The notes: generated by a model from the letters alone, not told the origin. A DNA stretch of 64,000 nucleotides from Fulvia fulva (GCF_020509005.1 NC_063014.1:2294001-2358000); one strand, 5' to 3'; positions 25,624 to 35,807 are shown, counted from the first letter of the stretch. Numbers and translations are program-made.

Positions 25624-28130
25624 TATAAATTTCTAATTAAGAAAGAGAGAGGTAGAGGTAGAATCTATAAAGCCGCGAGCCTTTTTATATTATATTATTA
25701 CGGGTAATACTATATAAGGGTATATAGCTAGTTATTGTTTATCTAGTATATATACCGATATCTTAAGCTCCTTACTATAGTCCGTCTCTTACATTCTATA
25801 TCTCTTAATCTTATACTCTTTCTGTCTTAGAAAGTTCGGTTACTAACCGCTATCTACTACGCTTAGGTAGCGGTCGTACTATTTCCCTATTACTATAGGT
25901 CGGTAGTAAGGGAGCTAAGGTTCGGGTTACCGTTCGCGTTATTTTGTAGACGTAGAGGGCGGTAGTCGCCGTCGTAACTATATATTAGGCATTCGGGGTT
26001 TGTTAATACGTACGAGCCTATACGGTAGCGGTAGTACTTACCCTACTTCTTAAGGTCCTTACGCTACTTACGGTTTAATAAAGGCAGGTTCTATAAGTAA
26101 GCCGGTAGGTCCTCCTTCTTCTTCGTACCTACGTATTATAGTAGTTACTAGACAATTATAGCGGTCGTACTAGTAGCTACGGCGCCTACGGTATTACTAC
26201 CGCCCTATACGCCGTTATTATTCGAATAAGAGTTACTACGTAGGCGCTCTTTCTATAGATATAGTCGGTCGGTCTCGTAGAAGCTCTTATCTAATACCGT
26301 ATATTCCTTAATAATATCCTATATATTGTATAAGCGTCTATCTACTTCCCTATTACCAAAAGTCTTAATAAAGTACTTACGGTCTAGGCGGGTACGAAAT
26401 AGTATTAGCTTAGTCTCCTCGGTCTACTCTATCTAAGTACGTAGCTTCGAGTAGCGAGCGTAGAAGGTAATAAAGGTCTCGCCCTACTCCTACTTATAGG
26501 TAGCGATATTAACTATAGCCTTAGTTCCTTCGTTACGGGTACTATACTAGCGCGTTATCTAATCTAGTAGTTCTTTACTAGTCTTAAACTCGTTAAATAA
26601 TTGTTGTCTAGGCACGGGGATCCTCGGCTTAATACTTCTCTAAGGGTCACCCTATGTCTATCTATATATAAAACGTAGGCCGTCTACCTCGGAGCGGAAA
26701 GTAGTTATAGTTAGCTTAAGAAGTACGCTACTATACTAATTGTTAAAGTTAGGGTCGTTGTCGTTCTTAAAGTACCTCGGGTTAGGTACGCCCTTACTAA
26801 CCCCGATACCGCGTATTAGAGTATAGTTAATAGTAGATAGGCGTTCTAAAAGTTCGGTTAGAGGAGTCTATATACGGGTATTACGCGCTCGAGAGTCGCG
26901 ACCGTTATTGTTATTAGGTCGTAGACGGTTCCTATTACGTCCTTAGTCGTTATTACTATTACCGTTATTATTATTGTTACTACCGCCTCCTGCCGCCACC
27001 TCTACTAGTAGCTTTACGATACTTACGTATTAGCTACTCGAGTAAAGTCTCGCGCGGAGGTGAATAGGAGGGGTAGCGACTAGAGCGGCCCCTACCTCTA
27101 TTCTATAGGGTGTCTTTAGTAGCTTAGAGTCGAGTCTTTAGATTGTTAACCTCCTTCTATAGAGCCTAGTTCTTAGCTTCGGCATCCTATACCTTCTTCT
27201 TCTCCTTTTCGTAAATCTCGCTAAATTGCTTATATAGGTTATTAGCCTCCCTATACTTCTTCTCTACCTCTTATAACTTTACTAGGTTATAATCCTTCTT
27301 ACTCTTTAGGTCTACGGCTATCTTCTATATTATAGCCTCCTCGCTTCGTAGTATCTTATAGATACGGTTATACTCGGTATATAGCGTAGTGTACTAGGTG
27401 TTCTAGAGGTTATTAGCTCGCTCTGTTATATCGAGTTGTCTGCCTTTAGTAATTGCTATATTTACTACCTATAGTACGAAGTCGTAGGTAGTCTTTAGGT
27501 ACTAGGATACGAGGGTCGTAAGTTTATCTAGTATAACATTCTAGTATTCGGATACGAGAATGTGCTCTACCTCGTCGAGTAATAGGTATACCTCGTCTAG
27601 GTCGCCGCCTAGGTTCTCTTCGAGCTTAAACTCGAACAGTTCTATAAAGTCAATCTTACTACCTTCTTCTTGCTCGAAGACTTTCTAGTAAGCTTTATTT
27701 ATTTCCTATTATAGCGCGACACCGGTGTCTACTATAACCCGCGGGTTATCGTCCTATATCTAACTCTAAGGAAAAGAGGAGAGGTCGGGGAAAAGAGATA
27801 TACGCTACTTGCCTTTACTCTTAGGCTTTAGTAGCGGTAGTATACCGCCGTTCGTCTATTAAGTTATATTATCTAGGTTCGGGAGAGGCGTAACAATGCC
27901 TATTTCCTAACTATCTACGAGCGCGCGACTACCTACTAATAATATCGCCGCGTTACGTTCTCTAGGTATCTACGCGCTATACGCCTTACCGTCTTCTATA
28001 TTCTAATACGACTCTACGCGTTCTTCGAGTTCTATAGTTCTATCTATTCCTATTATTACGCGTCCCTTACCTAGATCCGTAATCTAGGTAGGGTAGTAGA
28101 ACAAACTATAAGGGCGCGCGTACCGTAGGG
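25624..28130 (-). mobile_element. Gypsy gag N-terminal and capsid region with coiled coil
   Basis: One minus-strand frame starts near 28,110. It has an acidic stretch, then a long coiled coil around 27,550-27,150 (repeated charged and Leu/Ile heptads such as VKLQEVEKKYREANNLYKQF), and a basic Ser/Arg segment (RGRGRSSRYPSYSPPRE) near 27,060. An Asn-rich linker lies near 26,950. The capsid region (LLDWITRQYSTRNEGTKAI, FITFYARYSKL) lies near 26,500, and a Cys-rich end near 26,000. It resembles the gag at 50,290-52,250 in architecture. Whether it and 23,241-23,757 were one element before the pogo insertion is likely but unproved. Confidence 0.7.
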
Positions 28131-28271
28131 TCTAAATAAGAGAGTTACTATTCTACGAAGCTACAAAAGAGGAGCGCGAGGCGCGGCGAAGTTATAAAGT
28201 AAAGCTAAGCCGCGCTAACCCGATACGGAAAGTCCGCGGTTCACCCGGGCCGACGTAGCTATAGTAAGGGG

Positions 28272-29502
28272 TCGCGGGCTACCCGTAATATTCTAAATAC
28301 GATAGGGAAGGTCCTAGAGAAGATAGTAGCCTAGAGACTTACGTAGCTAGCCGAGAACAACTACGTACTCCTAGTAATATAGATAGGGGGAAGAAGCTAG
28401 CGATCGATACTAATAGTAATAGAGCTAATTACGGAGTAAATTCAGACCCTCTAGTACTACGGTAGGAACCGACCGGCGTCCTTACTATCCCTCGATATTA
28501 TAGGAGGCTTCGATAACGTCTTATACTAAAGGCTAATATATATCTTATAATAGAAAGGCATTACCTAGTAGGTAACAAAGTTCGTCTACTCCTTAAGAAT
28601 TTTATACGCGGTAAAGACGACAGATTACCTACTATAAACTATAATCTAGGAGGTAAAGAATAAGATAGAAAGCCGCTACCGGAGAGGAGCCGGACATAGG
28701 ACAAGCTAAAAAGAGGATAACCTTACTACCTTCGCGGCCGTAAAGACAAGTACCGAATAGCTAGTACGAAAAGAGGAGGAGCGTAGGTCTTACTAGGCCG
28801 GCGGGAGTAAGGCTAAGACCTAAAGTCTAGCGGAATAGATAGCGAGCTACCTATAGGAGTAGGACTAGAAAAGGAAGTCCCCTAAGACAATAGGCCCGAT
28901 AGTACTCCGAGCCTTCTAGAGACATAATTACTAGCTATATAGGGACCTAATAAGGACCGAAGTAAGCATAGCGATCCAAATTAGGTCCGAATATATTAGA
29001 TTAAGGGCCTTCCTATTTAGGAGACGCGTACTAAATATCTAAAGCCTAGCCTACTAGTATAGCTACCTGTCGTAAAACCTAGAATATATACTACTACGAT
29101 GCCCGTAGTAGGCGAGTAGTAGGGGAAATTAGAGGCACTAAGCGGGAAGGAGAGACTATAAGTCAATTATTAGGGACAAAGGCAACATTTGCCGAATCTC
29201 TTAGTAGATACTATAGTAGGGATACCTCTAGTAGTTTAGCCTCGCTAGCGAGACGGAGGAGTAGATAGATAAGAGGCGGAAGCTAGGGGGGTTATAGATA
29301 GGGTAGTTATTAGGGCAGGCCTATAACACTAGCGTACCCTTAATAAGGGAAATCTAAGACTATAACGAGGGGGAAAAGACAGGCGGGAAGGAGGAGAGGA
29401 TTTTACTAATACGGTTTCCCCTCTATATATACGAAAACAAGATAGTATAGCTATATAGGCCAAAGGGCACTACAACAGCTTAATGAAATATCGATCTATA
29501 TA
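28272..29502 (+). mobile_element. LINE family B, copy B2, internally deleted 3' portion
   Basis: It begins inside reverse transcriptase (ILNTIGKVLEKIV, then LLSLDIIGGFD near 28,490). It skips the catalytic FVDD block, which is absent after about 28,610, and resumes in the C-terminal region with a Cys/His block. From about 28,856 it matches B1 nearly base for base. The 3' tail is ATCTATATAT. It directly abuts the interior of an inverted LINE A copy at 29,503. Confidence 0.78.
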
Positions 29503-31005
29503 TTAAAGTCTCCTACTACAATATAGCACCCTTGTCTCTTAAGCGTACTGTCTAGGTGTCTATAGACCCTAAGGTCGCGACTAGACCTTAAGGCTAGCGG
29601 CTATATATATATTGTGTATCTAAGTACTACCTACGTAGAGAGAGGTAATGTCTCCTCCGCCTTCTTGATCTACGTAGTATACTACCTCCTAGTCGGATTC
29701 TAGTATATCCTTACTAGTATAGAAGTACGTACGGGGTCTACTGTCGCTTCGTAGGTATATCGTATAGCCTAGTAACTTGTAGGTCGTTAGTCTCTTATAG
29801 TACGAGTTAATCTATAGCTCCTAGATTACTAGGACGTAGTAGACGTATTTCCGCTATAGGTATTCCGCGCTATATAATAGGTAGTACCCCGGATAGTTCG
29901 CGTACCGTCTTATAGCTAATATATAGTCCCTAGATATATAGTCTCCTATATAGTTCGAGTAGGCCTACTTGTTTATGTACGTATAGGTTTAGTATCTATA
30001 CTATTAGTATTTAAAGTATTAGAGGACACGAAAGGATAAGGAGTACTTTTTGACTATCTTAAGGCTATATTACTAGATTAGGCCTTGTTCTATTACTAGA
30101 TCCGCCGCTTTTACGTCTTATAGCTATACTATTAGCGCCGAGGCCTTCTTACCTTCTAGCCATTTTCTATAGAGCTAAGTCGCCTTCTAGATTAGAGAGT
30201 TAAGAGTGACCGGGTTGTCCTCTTAGAGAGCACGTAAGTGACCTTAGTTAGTTAGGTCGAACTCCTTAGGTATACCGTAGACTAGGATCGTAAATTGCTT
30301 TATTAAGACCTTCGCTAATACCGTAACCTTAGATACCTACTATAGCTACACCTCTAGATGCCTCCTAGTAGTAGTAGAGCTAGTATAGATCTATAGAGTA
30401 CCGTTAGACTATTAGTTCACTACGACCACCCCTAGTTAACTAATTCGTTAGGCGAGCTCCTTATTTAATAACTTCGTAACTTTAGCCTAGTCTTCCTTTA
30501 CTATAATACGGATCGTAACTATATCGTACGTTAGGCGGGGGCCTAGTATCAAAGCCGCGACCGATACCTAGCTATAGGGGTGTTGATTCCGGGTGGCCTT
30601 ATTAATCGCCTAAGACGTCGTCCTTATTTCTTATTACCCTCGGTAATACGATAGTACTAGTGCCGTACGTAGCTAAGTGATTATCACCTATAGAGACCGG
30701 TATAGGAGCTAGTCGTTAGTCTCTATACTTTTTGCGTCCTCTATAAGTTGCTGCTAGTTGTCTTAGGGGAGCTTCGCCTGTGGAGCCGTGGGCGTCGGTG
30801 GTGCCGCAGCCTGGGCTGCCATTGCCTAGGAGTTGCCTAATGCAGCTAGGCACCTCCGCGGCGTTTGAAGCTGAAGAAATAGGGTGAAGAGAACTTCAAG
30901 CTGTCCAAATTGAATAAGGTAGAACTCCCTCAATCCTAGGGGCAGTAGCCTGCTTTGTAGATCGTTAGAATGGCCTTGATAAGGGCTTTCGAATGTGTCG
31001 TGTTT
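29503..31005 (-). mobile_element. LINE A copy A3, 5' half with internal deletion and an unmutated 5' end
   Basis: On the minus strand it runs from the LINE 5' end (about 31,005) through ORF1 into the endonuclease GDFN region (29,510). About 390 bp of the ORF1/ORF2 junction region is missing at about 29,847 compared with copy A2. Up to 30,775 it is RIP-mutated. From there to 31,005 it retains normal CA and TG, including ORF1's ATG at 30,818-30,820 and the codons for MAAQAAA. It is the best reference in the window for the original 5' sequence of family A. Confidence 0.85.
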
Positions 31006-31097
31006 CTGGGAACAACATTACAGGAGGTGGTGTTAGACGCGTTGATCACCAAACAGGCGCGACCTGGAGCTGGATGTTCTCCGGCACAGCGGGTAGA

Positions 31098-31646
31098 CCT
31101 ACCTCCTAAATCAGACGCTCCTTGGGAAAGCTTGGTCAGGTGACCAGCGCTTTCTTGGCGGAGCGTCTGAGTCGCCTGGGTTCAGATGGGGCGCTTTCAA
31201 GCCAGCTTTTGCAGCCCCAATCTGTAACAGCATAACAACTACAAATGATGTATCCTTGTAGTGGCTATGGGACCTTAATATGAAGTGTCTCTACAACCTT
31301 AACGAGTCTGTATACGAATTAGCGCCCGACTACACAAATGGCGGGCGGACTAAGATTTGAGTCAATAGTCATCGCCCCAAAAGCTAATTTTGAAGGACAA
31401 GCCTAATAGCTATTCTAAAAACTGGAGCTCCGAGCTAAAGACTACTCAAGTTGATTCTCGTCCTCAAAATTGTGTATATACAGCGTAGTTATGCTGTTTC
31501 ATGTAGGGAGGGCAAATCCATCACAGGTCTAGCTGGCTTGGCGCCCATTCTGCGCCCACAGGTCTCAGACCCTCGCAAGCTCGGATCTTGGTGGCTTTAC
31601 TTCAACACCATATCGAGTGCAGCCGCGGTCTGATTTAGGAGGTAGG
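31098..31646. repeat. 19-bp inverted repeat pair about 510 bp apart
   Basis: CCTACCTCCTAAATCAGAC at 31,098-31,116 recurs as its exact reverse complement at 31,628-31,646. The core TCCTAAATCAGAC occurs a third time at 38,799-38,811 in plus orientation, near the other end of the island. It could mark an old element with short terminal inverted repeats. No TA or other target duplication was seen next to the arms. Confidence 0.5.
31111..31170. repeat. 60-bp interrupted palindrome (strong hairpin)
   Basis: The outer arms TCAGACGCTCC and GGAGCGTCTGA pair fully. Inside, GAAAGC pairs with GCTTTC and TGGTCA with TGACCA around a GG loop. Three stacked stems in 60 bp are unlikely by chance in this composition. 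It could form a cruciform in DNA or a hairpin in RNA; nothing links it to a gene. Confidence 0.75.
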
Positions 31647-32158
31647 GGTAGACAGGCTGTGTAGTCGGGGATTCTCGGTACATTTCCTGGAGAATCGGGC
31701 AATTGCTCGAGAAGGCTCACGCCATGTGTGTTGAAAGGCAAGTTGCTCGTCCTGAGAGCGGGCCGTGTGGAGCCGCATGTCAACGCATCTTGCACAACCC
31801 TCGCTCGATCACAAGCTGTCTGCACTTTGAAGGGACAAGTTCACTGTTATTCATGAGTCATAATGGTGTCGGGGACAGCGATTATATGGACTCAAGAAAG
31901 TTCATGCTGTCAGTCCTCCGTGCACGGTGCATCTGCACCCGCTGTCCGAGTGCGAGTAGTAGCAGCAGCCTACGGGTAGTCGTAGTCGTACCTATAGTAA
32001 AATGTGCTGTTGGCGGTTGTGAACCTCCAAAGGGTAAGCGTAGCGAAGTGGAGCTCTACACCCGACAGCAACAAATCCGACACAACCCCACCGGAGCTCA
32101 ACAGACACAACTTATAACAGTCCTACGCAACCAGATCGAAGCCATGCCTCCCTATAGC

Positions 32159-32698
32159 TCAATGCTGGCCTGAATTCGGCAGCCACGGGGTATGTCTTTG
32201 CAAGAGATGGTATGGGTACCAAGACGAAGCTGTGAAGTGTTCGTTGGCAACAGCTTTGGCGCAAGAGAGATGCAGGAGGGTGTGCACACAGGCATGCCGA
32301 TGTTCTGAGACACTATCGCCAATGATGATGACTGCTGTCATCGGAAGTAGATCTATACGCTCTTCTGAACGATGACCGAGCCCCTGCTCACGAGCTCCTT
32401 GTCTGCGACATCTTGTTGATCCCATGAGCTCCAGCAGGGCCCTGCCCATCCTCGACAGAACACCACTTTGGCAGCTTTGCCATAAGGTGAGGATGAGGCC
32501 GCGTACCGTCTGGGCAAAGCAAGCCTCGCAGTATGCATTTTCATCGACCGTGAGAACCTCACCAGGCTGGCAGCATACGTGGCGCCCATCGTCATGGGGC
32601 GATCCCCATGGTCTTTTGTTCAGTGCGTCGCCGCACTGGATGACGGCGGCGTGGGTGCTGTGGCCGCAGCTGAGCTGGGCATGAATGGAGTTGCACAT
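32159..32698 (-). CDS. Small Cys-rich protein with N-terminal MC...CGHS motif
   Basis: The ATG at 32,696-32,698 is chosen over an upstream open start at 32,824 because the protein then begins MCNSIHAQLSCGHS, which aligns with the neighbouring paralogue from residue 1. The frame codes for 179 residues. Cys lie at 2, 11, 22, 42, 43, 57 and 60, and His 13 lies in the CGHS motif. The spacing suggests a small metal-binding or disulfide fold. Similar short proteins opening with MC and CGH are, from general knowledge, common and uncharacterised in ascomycetes. No signal peptide starts at this ATG. After about residue 65 there is no Cys pattern and the composition looks non-coding, so the real 3' end may differ, perhaps through an intron. 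Confidence 0.55.
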   Translation of the reverse strand: MCNSIHAQLSCGHSTHAAVIQCGDALNKRPWGSPHDDGRHVCCQPGEVLTVDENAYCEACFAQTVRGLILTLWQSCQSGVLSRMGRALLELMGSTRCRRQGAREQGLGHRSEERIDLLPMTAVIIIGDSVSEHRHACVHTLLHLSCAKAVANEHFTASSWYPYHLLQRHTPWLPNSGQH

Positions 32699-33035
32699 TG
32701 CGATTTTAGAGGCTGACGGCGTTGGAAGTGAGGCCTTTTGGTGGTAGCTGGAGCTTACGAGTATCTCTACGAATGAACTGAAAGAGATGGCCGCAGCCGA
32801 GATATACTGGACATTTTGCAGCAAACAACCAGCGTTGCTATTGCGAGGTCACTCCCTGGCCCCGTACTCGTGAGCAATGCAAGCAAACTTGGGAGCATAG
32901 TCAATGTCGAAAAGCTACCCGCTATGGACCGCTCGACCACTGAGATTGGCCAACACAAACAATAGGCCCATCTCTACCTCCACGCTTCTCCCTCACTACT
33001 CTAACTCTCACCAGCTCTCCTCCTTCTCACTAGCA
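32699..33035. other. Intergenic gap between the two CGHS genes
   Basis: No gene is supported. Short open frames on both strands have no recognisable content. It separates two tandem minus-strand paralogues, so it should hold the promoter of the downstream one (32,698); no clear TATA element was seen. Confidence 0.5.
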
Positions 33036-33185
33036 CTATCCCGCATCGCGCGGCCCCCACAACCTCATCCTGGCCACGGCCCGCCTCAACCGGTTACTTG
33101 TCTCCGCCTGACACCTCGCACAAAGGTGAGCGTGCACATTGCGGAAATTCTCTGAGAAGCAGTGCTCGCAGCATGTGTTCTGTCT

Positions 33186-33187
33186 TA
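33186..33187. repeat. TA target duplication, left side of transposon P3
   Basis: This TA, paired with 35,086-35,087, flanks the inverted repeats exactly. Removing one copy restores the host reading frame. Confidence 0.85.
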
Positions 33188-35085
33188 GCCGTGTCGGTCC
33201 CCATGCACCCGCGAAGCGGGTGTTGGACAACCCAGTGATATTGGACACCTCAACGATATCAATGAGGTGTATTCAACTATCTATTGGCTATATCGTCCAT
33301 ACAGGCAAGCCATATTGGCATAATCTTCCGTCTCTCCACTGGATAAGCAGGTCTGTTGTATGTCCCCTTGATATAGCTCATAATCTTGCTTATCCGGTGT
33401 CTCAATTCACCTGTTCTTGCACGTGCTAGCTGGGCTTCAAGCTGCTTTACTGTGTTCTCTTCACGTTCATGAATAGCAGCTCTTGCGTTGATAGCCTTCA
33501 TGACACCTCCACGCTGAAGGTGTTGTCTCTTCTGAGTGTTGCGAGCATTACGAGCGTTCTGCCGGACCGTGGTGTTGTTCAATTCAGCTACTGCTTCGGC
33601 GCCCTCAACGATAGCAATCTGGGCTCTATGGAAGAGTGGCTCCAGTCGCTGCTTAATAGATTCATCTATCAATAGATCAGCTATAAGCGCAGCAGTGTAT
33701 CGACCGAAGGTCCTCACTGTTGTTAGAAGCTACTTATCGTTGACAATCGGCTCCGGTGTTGAGACTCGTTCATTCGATCGAAGAGCAGCTAGGTCTTGCC
33801 TTGCACGAGCTAATATTGGCTCCGAATTGAAGGGGTAGATACCACACTTCTCGAAGCCGCTTATAATGGTTGTTGGCTTCATTGCTTGCCTTCTGAAGGC
33901 CTCGAAGTCATACAAGAACTCGAGCTTGTTGTAGTCGCTACAACCATAGCGAGAAGCTGAATCCACAGCCTCTGCGTGCCAGTGCTTATAAGGCTGGAAT
34001 ACGACCACATCTAAGGGCTGTAGAAAGTGTGTTGTATGGGCTGGCAGTGCAAAGGGGGTTATCAGATGCTCGTCACAATATTCATTGAATTCAATCGTGA
34101 AGTGAGAGCCGTACCCATCCATCAACAGCAGCCTGTATGCACCTCGCTGTGTCTTCGCAGAGTGCTCGTTGATATGTAGCAGCCATTCCAGTGTAAGTAG
34201 GTCATTCGTGTAGCCAGAATCACTAATACCCACAACCGTGTCGTCTTCAAGGTGTTGGTACCACGTATTCAGGTGCATCTTCCCTATCAAGATAAGGAAG
34301 GCTGGAATCACATGCCTAGCTGCTGAGACAGCAACAACATCCGTACAGCTCTGACGGTTGTTGGCAGTAGGAAGGAAGTTCTTCCTCTTCGGATATTGCG
34401 TAAGAACGTACTGGTTCTTCGCAACACCAATACGGAAGCCAGTCTCGTCCATATTCCACATGTCCTCGGGCAATATGCCATGCTCTTGACAGGTCTCCTA
34501 TAGCTTGCTGTACCACCATTCAAGGTCACCAATATCCCATGCCGCTGCTCTTGCTGCTTCCAATAGTTGTTGCTTCACCTTCTTCCATTCTGGATGTCGA
34601 TTGAGCCATCGTTGTGGCCACTTCGAGCTCACAATTGGAGGTGATCTAGGTCCAGTATGGTATCGCTTGAGGATCGAATTTGCGCTGATCTAGACCATCC
34701 GGAGTCGCGCGGATACGCCTATCTTGTCACACCTCCTCAAGTAGGTTGCAAAAACAGCTTCTTAATCGTCTGTCAACACCGTGTGCGTACGTGGCCGTGT
34801 GCTGCGTGAGTTGTGACCGAGAAGTCATCTTCTGAAGCGTTGGTAATCGACACCCTAGTTGGCGGCTACCTGCTTGACAGGACCTGGATTTGACGCGTCG
34901 CAGTACCACTGCACGGCCTCACTGATGAGCTCCTCTTCTTCACGAGAGATGGAAGCAACCATATTGATGAGAAAACGCGTGTTGAATGGAAGATACGCGT
35001 GTTGGAAAGCGTGGTTATATCGAGGTGTCCAATATCACTGGGTTGTCCAACACCCACTTCGCGGGTGCATGGGGACCGACACGGC
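33188..35085 (-). mobile_element. pogo-type DNA transposon, family P3, lightly mutated
   Basis: The element is 1,898 bp with long terminal inverted repeats of at least 65 bp. They begin GCCGTGTCGGTCCCCATGCA and contain an internal small palindrome (ACCCGCGAAGCGGGT on one side). The TA duplication, a single transposase gene, and DDE motifs place it with pogo/Fot-type elements of the Tc1/mariner superfamily. It carries only a handful of stop codons and ordinary CA/TG content, unlike the P1 and P2 copies elsewhere in the window. It therefore appears either recent or only briefly exposed to RIP. Confidence 0.93.
33277..34962 (-). pseudogene. pogo P3 transposase with about six in-frame stops
   Basis: The frame starts at ATG 34,960-34,962 (MVASISREEEELISEAVQWY) and runs 562 codons to the stop at 33,277. 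The N-terminal region resembles a psq-type helix-turn-helix, then a CENP-B-like region (WLNRHPEWKKVKQQ). The DDE domain follows: NMDETGFRIGV near 34,450, then LLLMDGYGSHFT near 34,130 and HFLQPLDVVVFQPYK near 34,010, carrying the three acidic residues. A basic coiled tail ends it. Stops fall in one uninterrupted frame: four in the N-terminal third, one just before the DDE domain (KL-stop-ETCQEHG), and one at 33,727-33,729. Most are TAG or TAA where CAG or CAA is expected. The 247-residue catalytic part (34,473-33,730) is open. Confidence 0.9.
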
Positions 35086-35087
35086 TA
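35086..35087. repeat. TA target duplication, right side of transposon P3
   Basis: Partner of 33,186-33,187; see the split gene. Confidence 0.85.
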
Positions 35088-35262
35088 GACGCACATTGTC
35101 AGGTCGGCGGCAGAGCGTTTGTCTGTGATTAGGATTGCGATCGCTGGCGCGATGACCGCTTTCGCGGTGGCTGCGATCGGAGCTTGAGGCGGCGGCGCAG
35201 TGGATCGTGGGGCCGCGGATCGAATGGCCGCAGTCGAGGTTGGTGGTGATGGTTATGCACAT

Positions 35263-35675
35263 TGTGGTGGATGATGGTTGGAGGATGGAAGGGCTTTTTG
35301 ATGTTGAGGCTCGAATCAGGATCTGGATCGCGAGACTCGATTCACGGAAAATCCAAAGCTCTCTCGTGCGGCGAAGCGGTCTTGAACGATGATAGCCTGG
35401 AACTCGGTGTACAAGACAATGTCAATAATGATGCAGCTTTCACGTGATTTTCACAGAATGACTGCAGGCCGATGATACCTTCACTTCCGTAGATGGCGTG
35501 ACTGCTATCTCATCGTTTGCGGCCACGGGTAAAGCACAAGTGCCAAAAGAGACTCCGAAGCAACAATGGAGCATGTGTGCGCAATGAGCACCATGGTGAA
35601 TCACGAATCTTCGACAAGATCATGATGAGATGACTCTGTGCATAGGCGCCAAGTCACATACCTCGAGTGTGCTTA
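35263..35675. other. Intergenic region upstream of the split CGHS gene
   Basis: It should hold the promoter and 5' leader of the minus-strand gene that starts at 35,262. No recognisable gene or clear core promoter element was seen. Composition is normal for the island. Confidence 0.5.
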
Positions 35676-35807
35676 CAGCGTCTTGCTGCAGCGGAGTCAC
35701 ATTCTCTTCCCGAGTATCCTAGCAAAATCCGGGATTCCAGCAAATCAGCCGGCTTAGTTAGCAGCGGCCACTACAAGCAAATGTGACTCCGCTGCAGCCA
35801 GACGCTG
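35676..35807. mobile_element. 132-bp MITE with TA target duplication
   Basis: The arms CAGCGTCTTGCTGCAGCGGA and the reverse complement at 35,780-35,807 pair over 28 bp with one mismatch. TA flanks both ends (35,674-35,675 and 35,808-35,809). The size, TA duplication and long terminal inverted repeats fit a Tc1/mariner-type miniature element. No coding capacity. The parent transposon is not in this window; its arms do not match P1, P2 or P3. Confidence 0.85.

Larger units (their letters stand above)
31006..32158. other. Low-RIP intergenic start of the host island
   Basis: Base composition is ordinary, with plenty of CA and TG. No protein was recognised. A 156-codon open frame at 31,703-32,173 (plus) has a trinucleotide-derived Ser/Val run and no similarity I can name, so it is not called. 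A strong palindrome lies at 31,111-31,170 and a 19-bp inverted repeat pair at 31,098-31,116 and 31,628-31,646. Confidence 0.6.
33036..35262 (-). pseudogene. CGHS-type Cys-rich gene split by a pogo-type transposon
   Basis: The 5' part is 35,262-35,088, starting at a real ATG (35,260-35,262) with MCITITTNLDCGHS. The 3' part is 33,187-33,036, coding for a tail that begins near NTCCEHCFSENFR and has a CARC motif. Between them lies a 1,898-bp transposon flanked by TA. If the transposon and one TA are left out, the two parts total 327 nt, exactly 109 codons including the stop. The insertion falls in codon 59. Cys 2, 11, 22, 51, 64, 65, 68, 81 and 84 would be present. The first three, and the later CxxP...CCE-x-CF block, match the paralogue at 32,159-32,698. 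As it stands the gene can make only the first ~60 residues plus read-through. Confidence 0.85.

Noticed and set aside
23756..25625. Reading the long regular ends of P1 as a Helitron or foldback element
   Set aside because: TA target duplication, defined inverted ends and a DDE transposase with CENP-B-like region fit pogo/Fot-type elements.
31322..31348. Possible tRNA-like stem (CGCCCG...CGGGCG)
   Set aside because: Only a 6-bp stem; no anticodon arm, T-arm or A/B box pattern.
31703..32173. 156-codon plus-strand open frame in the host island
   Set aside because: No recognisable domain, low-complexity Ser/Val run, and no intron or promoter support. Could be real but cannot be backed.
32424..32684. 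Plus-strand open frame of 86 codons
   Set aside because: Antisense shadow of the CGHS-type gene.
33469..33838. Plus-strand open frames of 68 and 100 codons
   Set aside because: Antisense to the P3 transposase.
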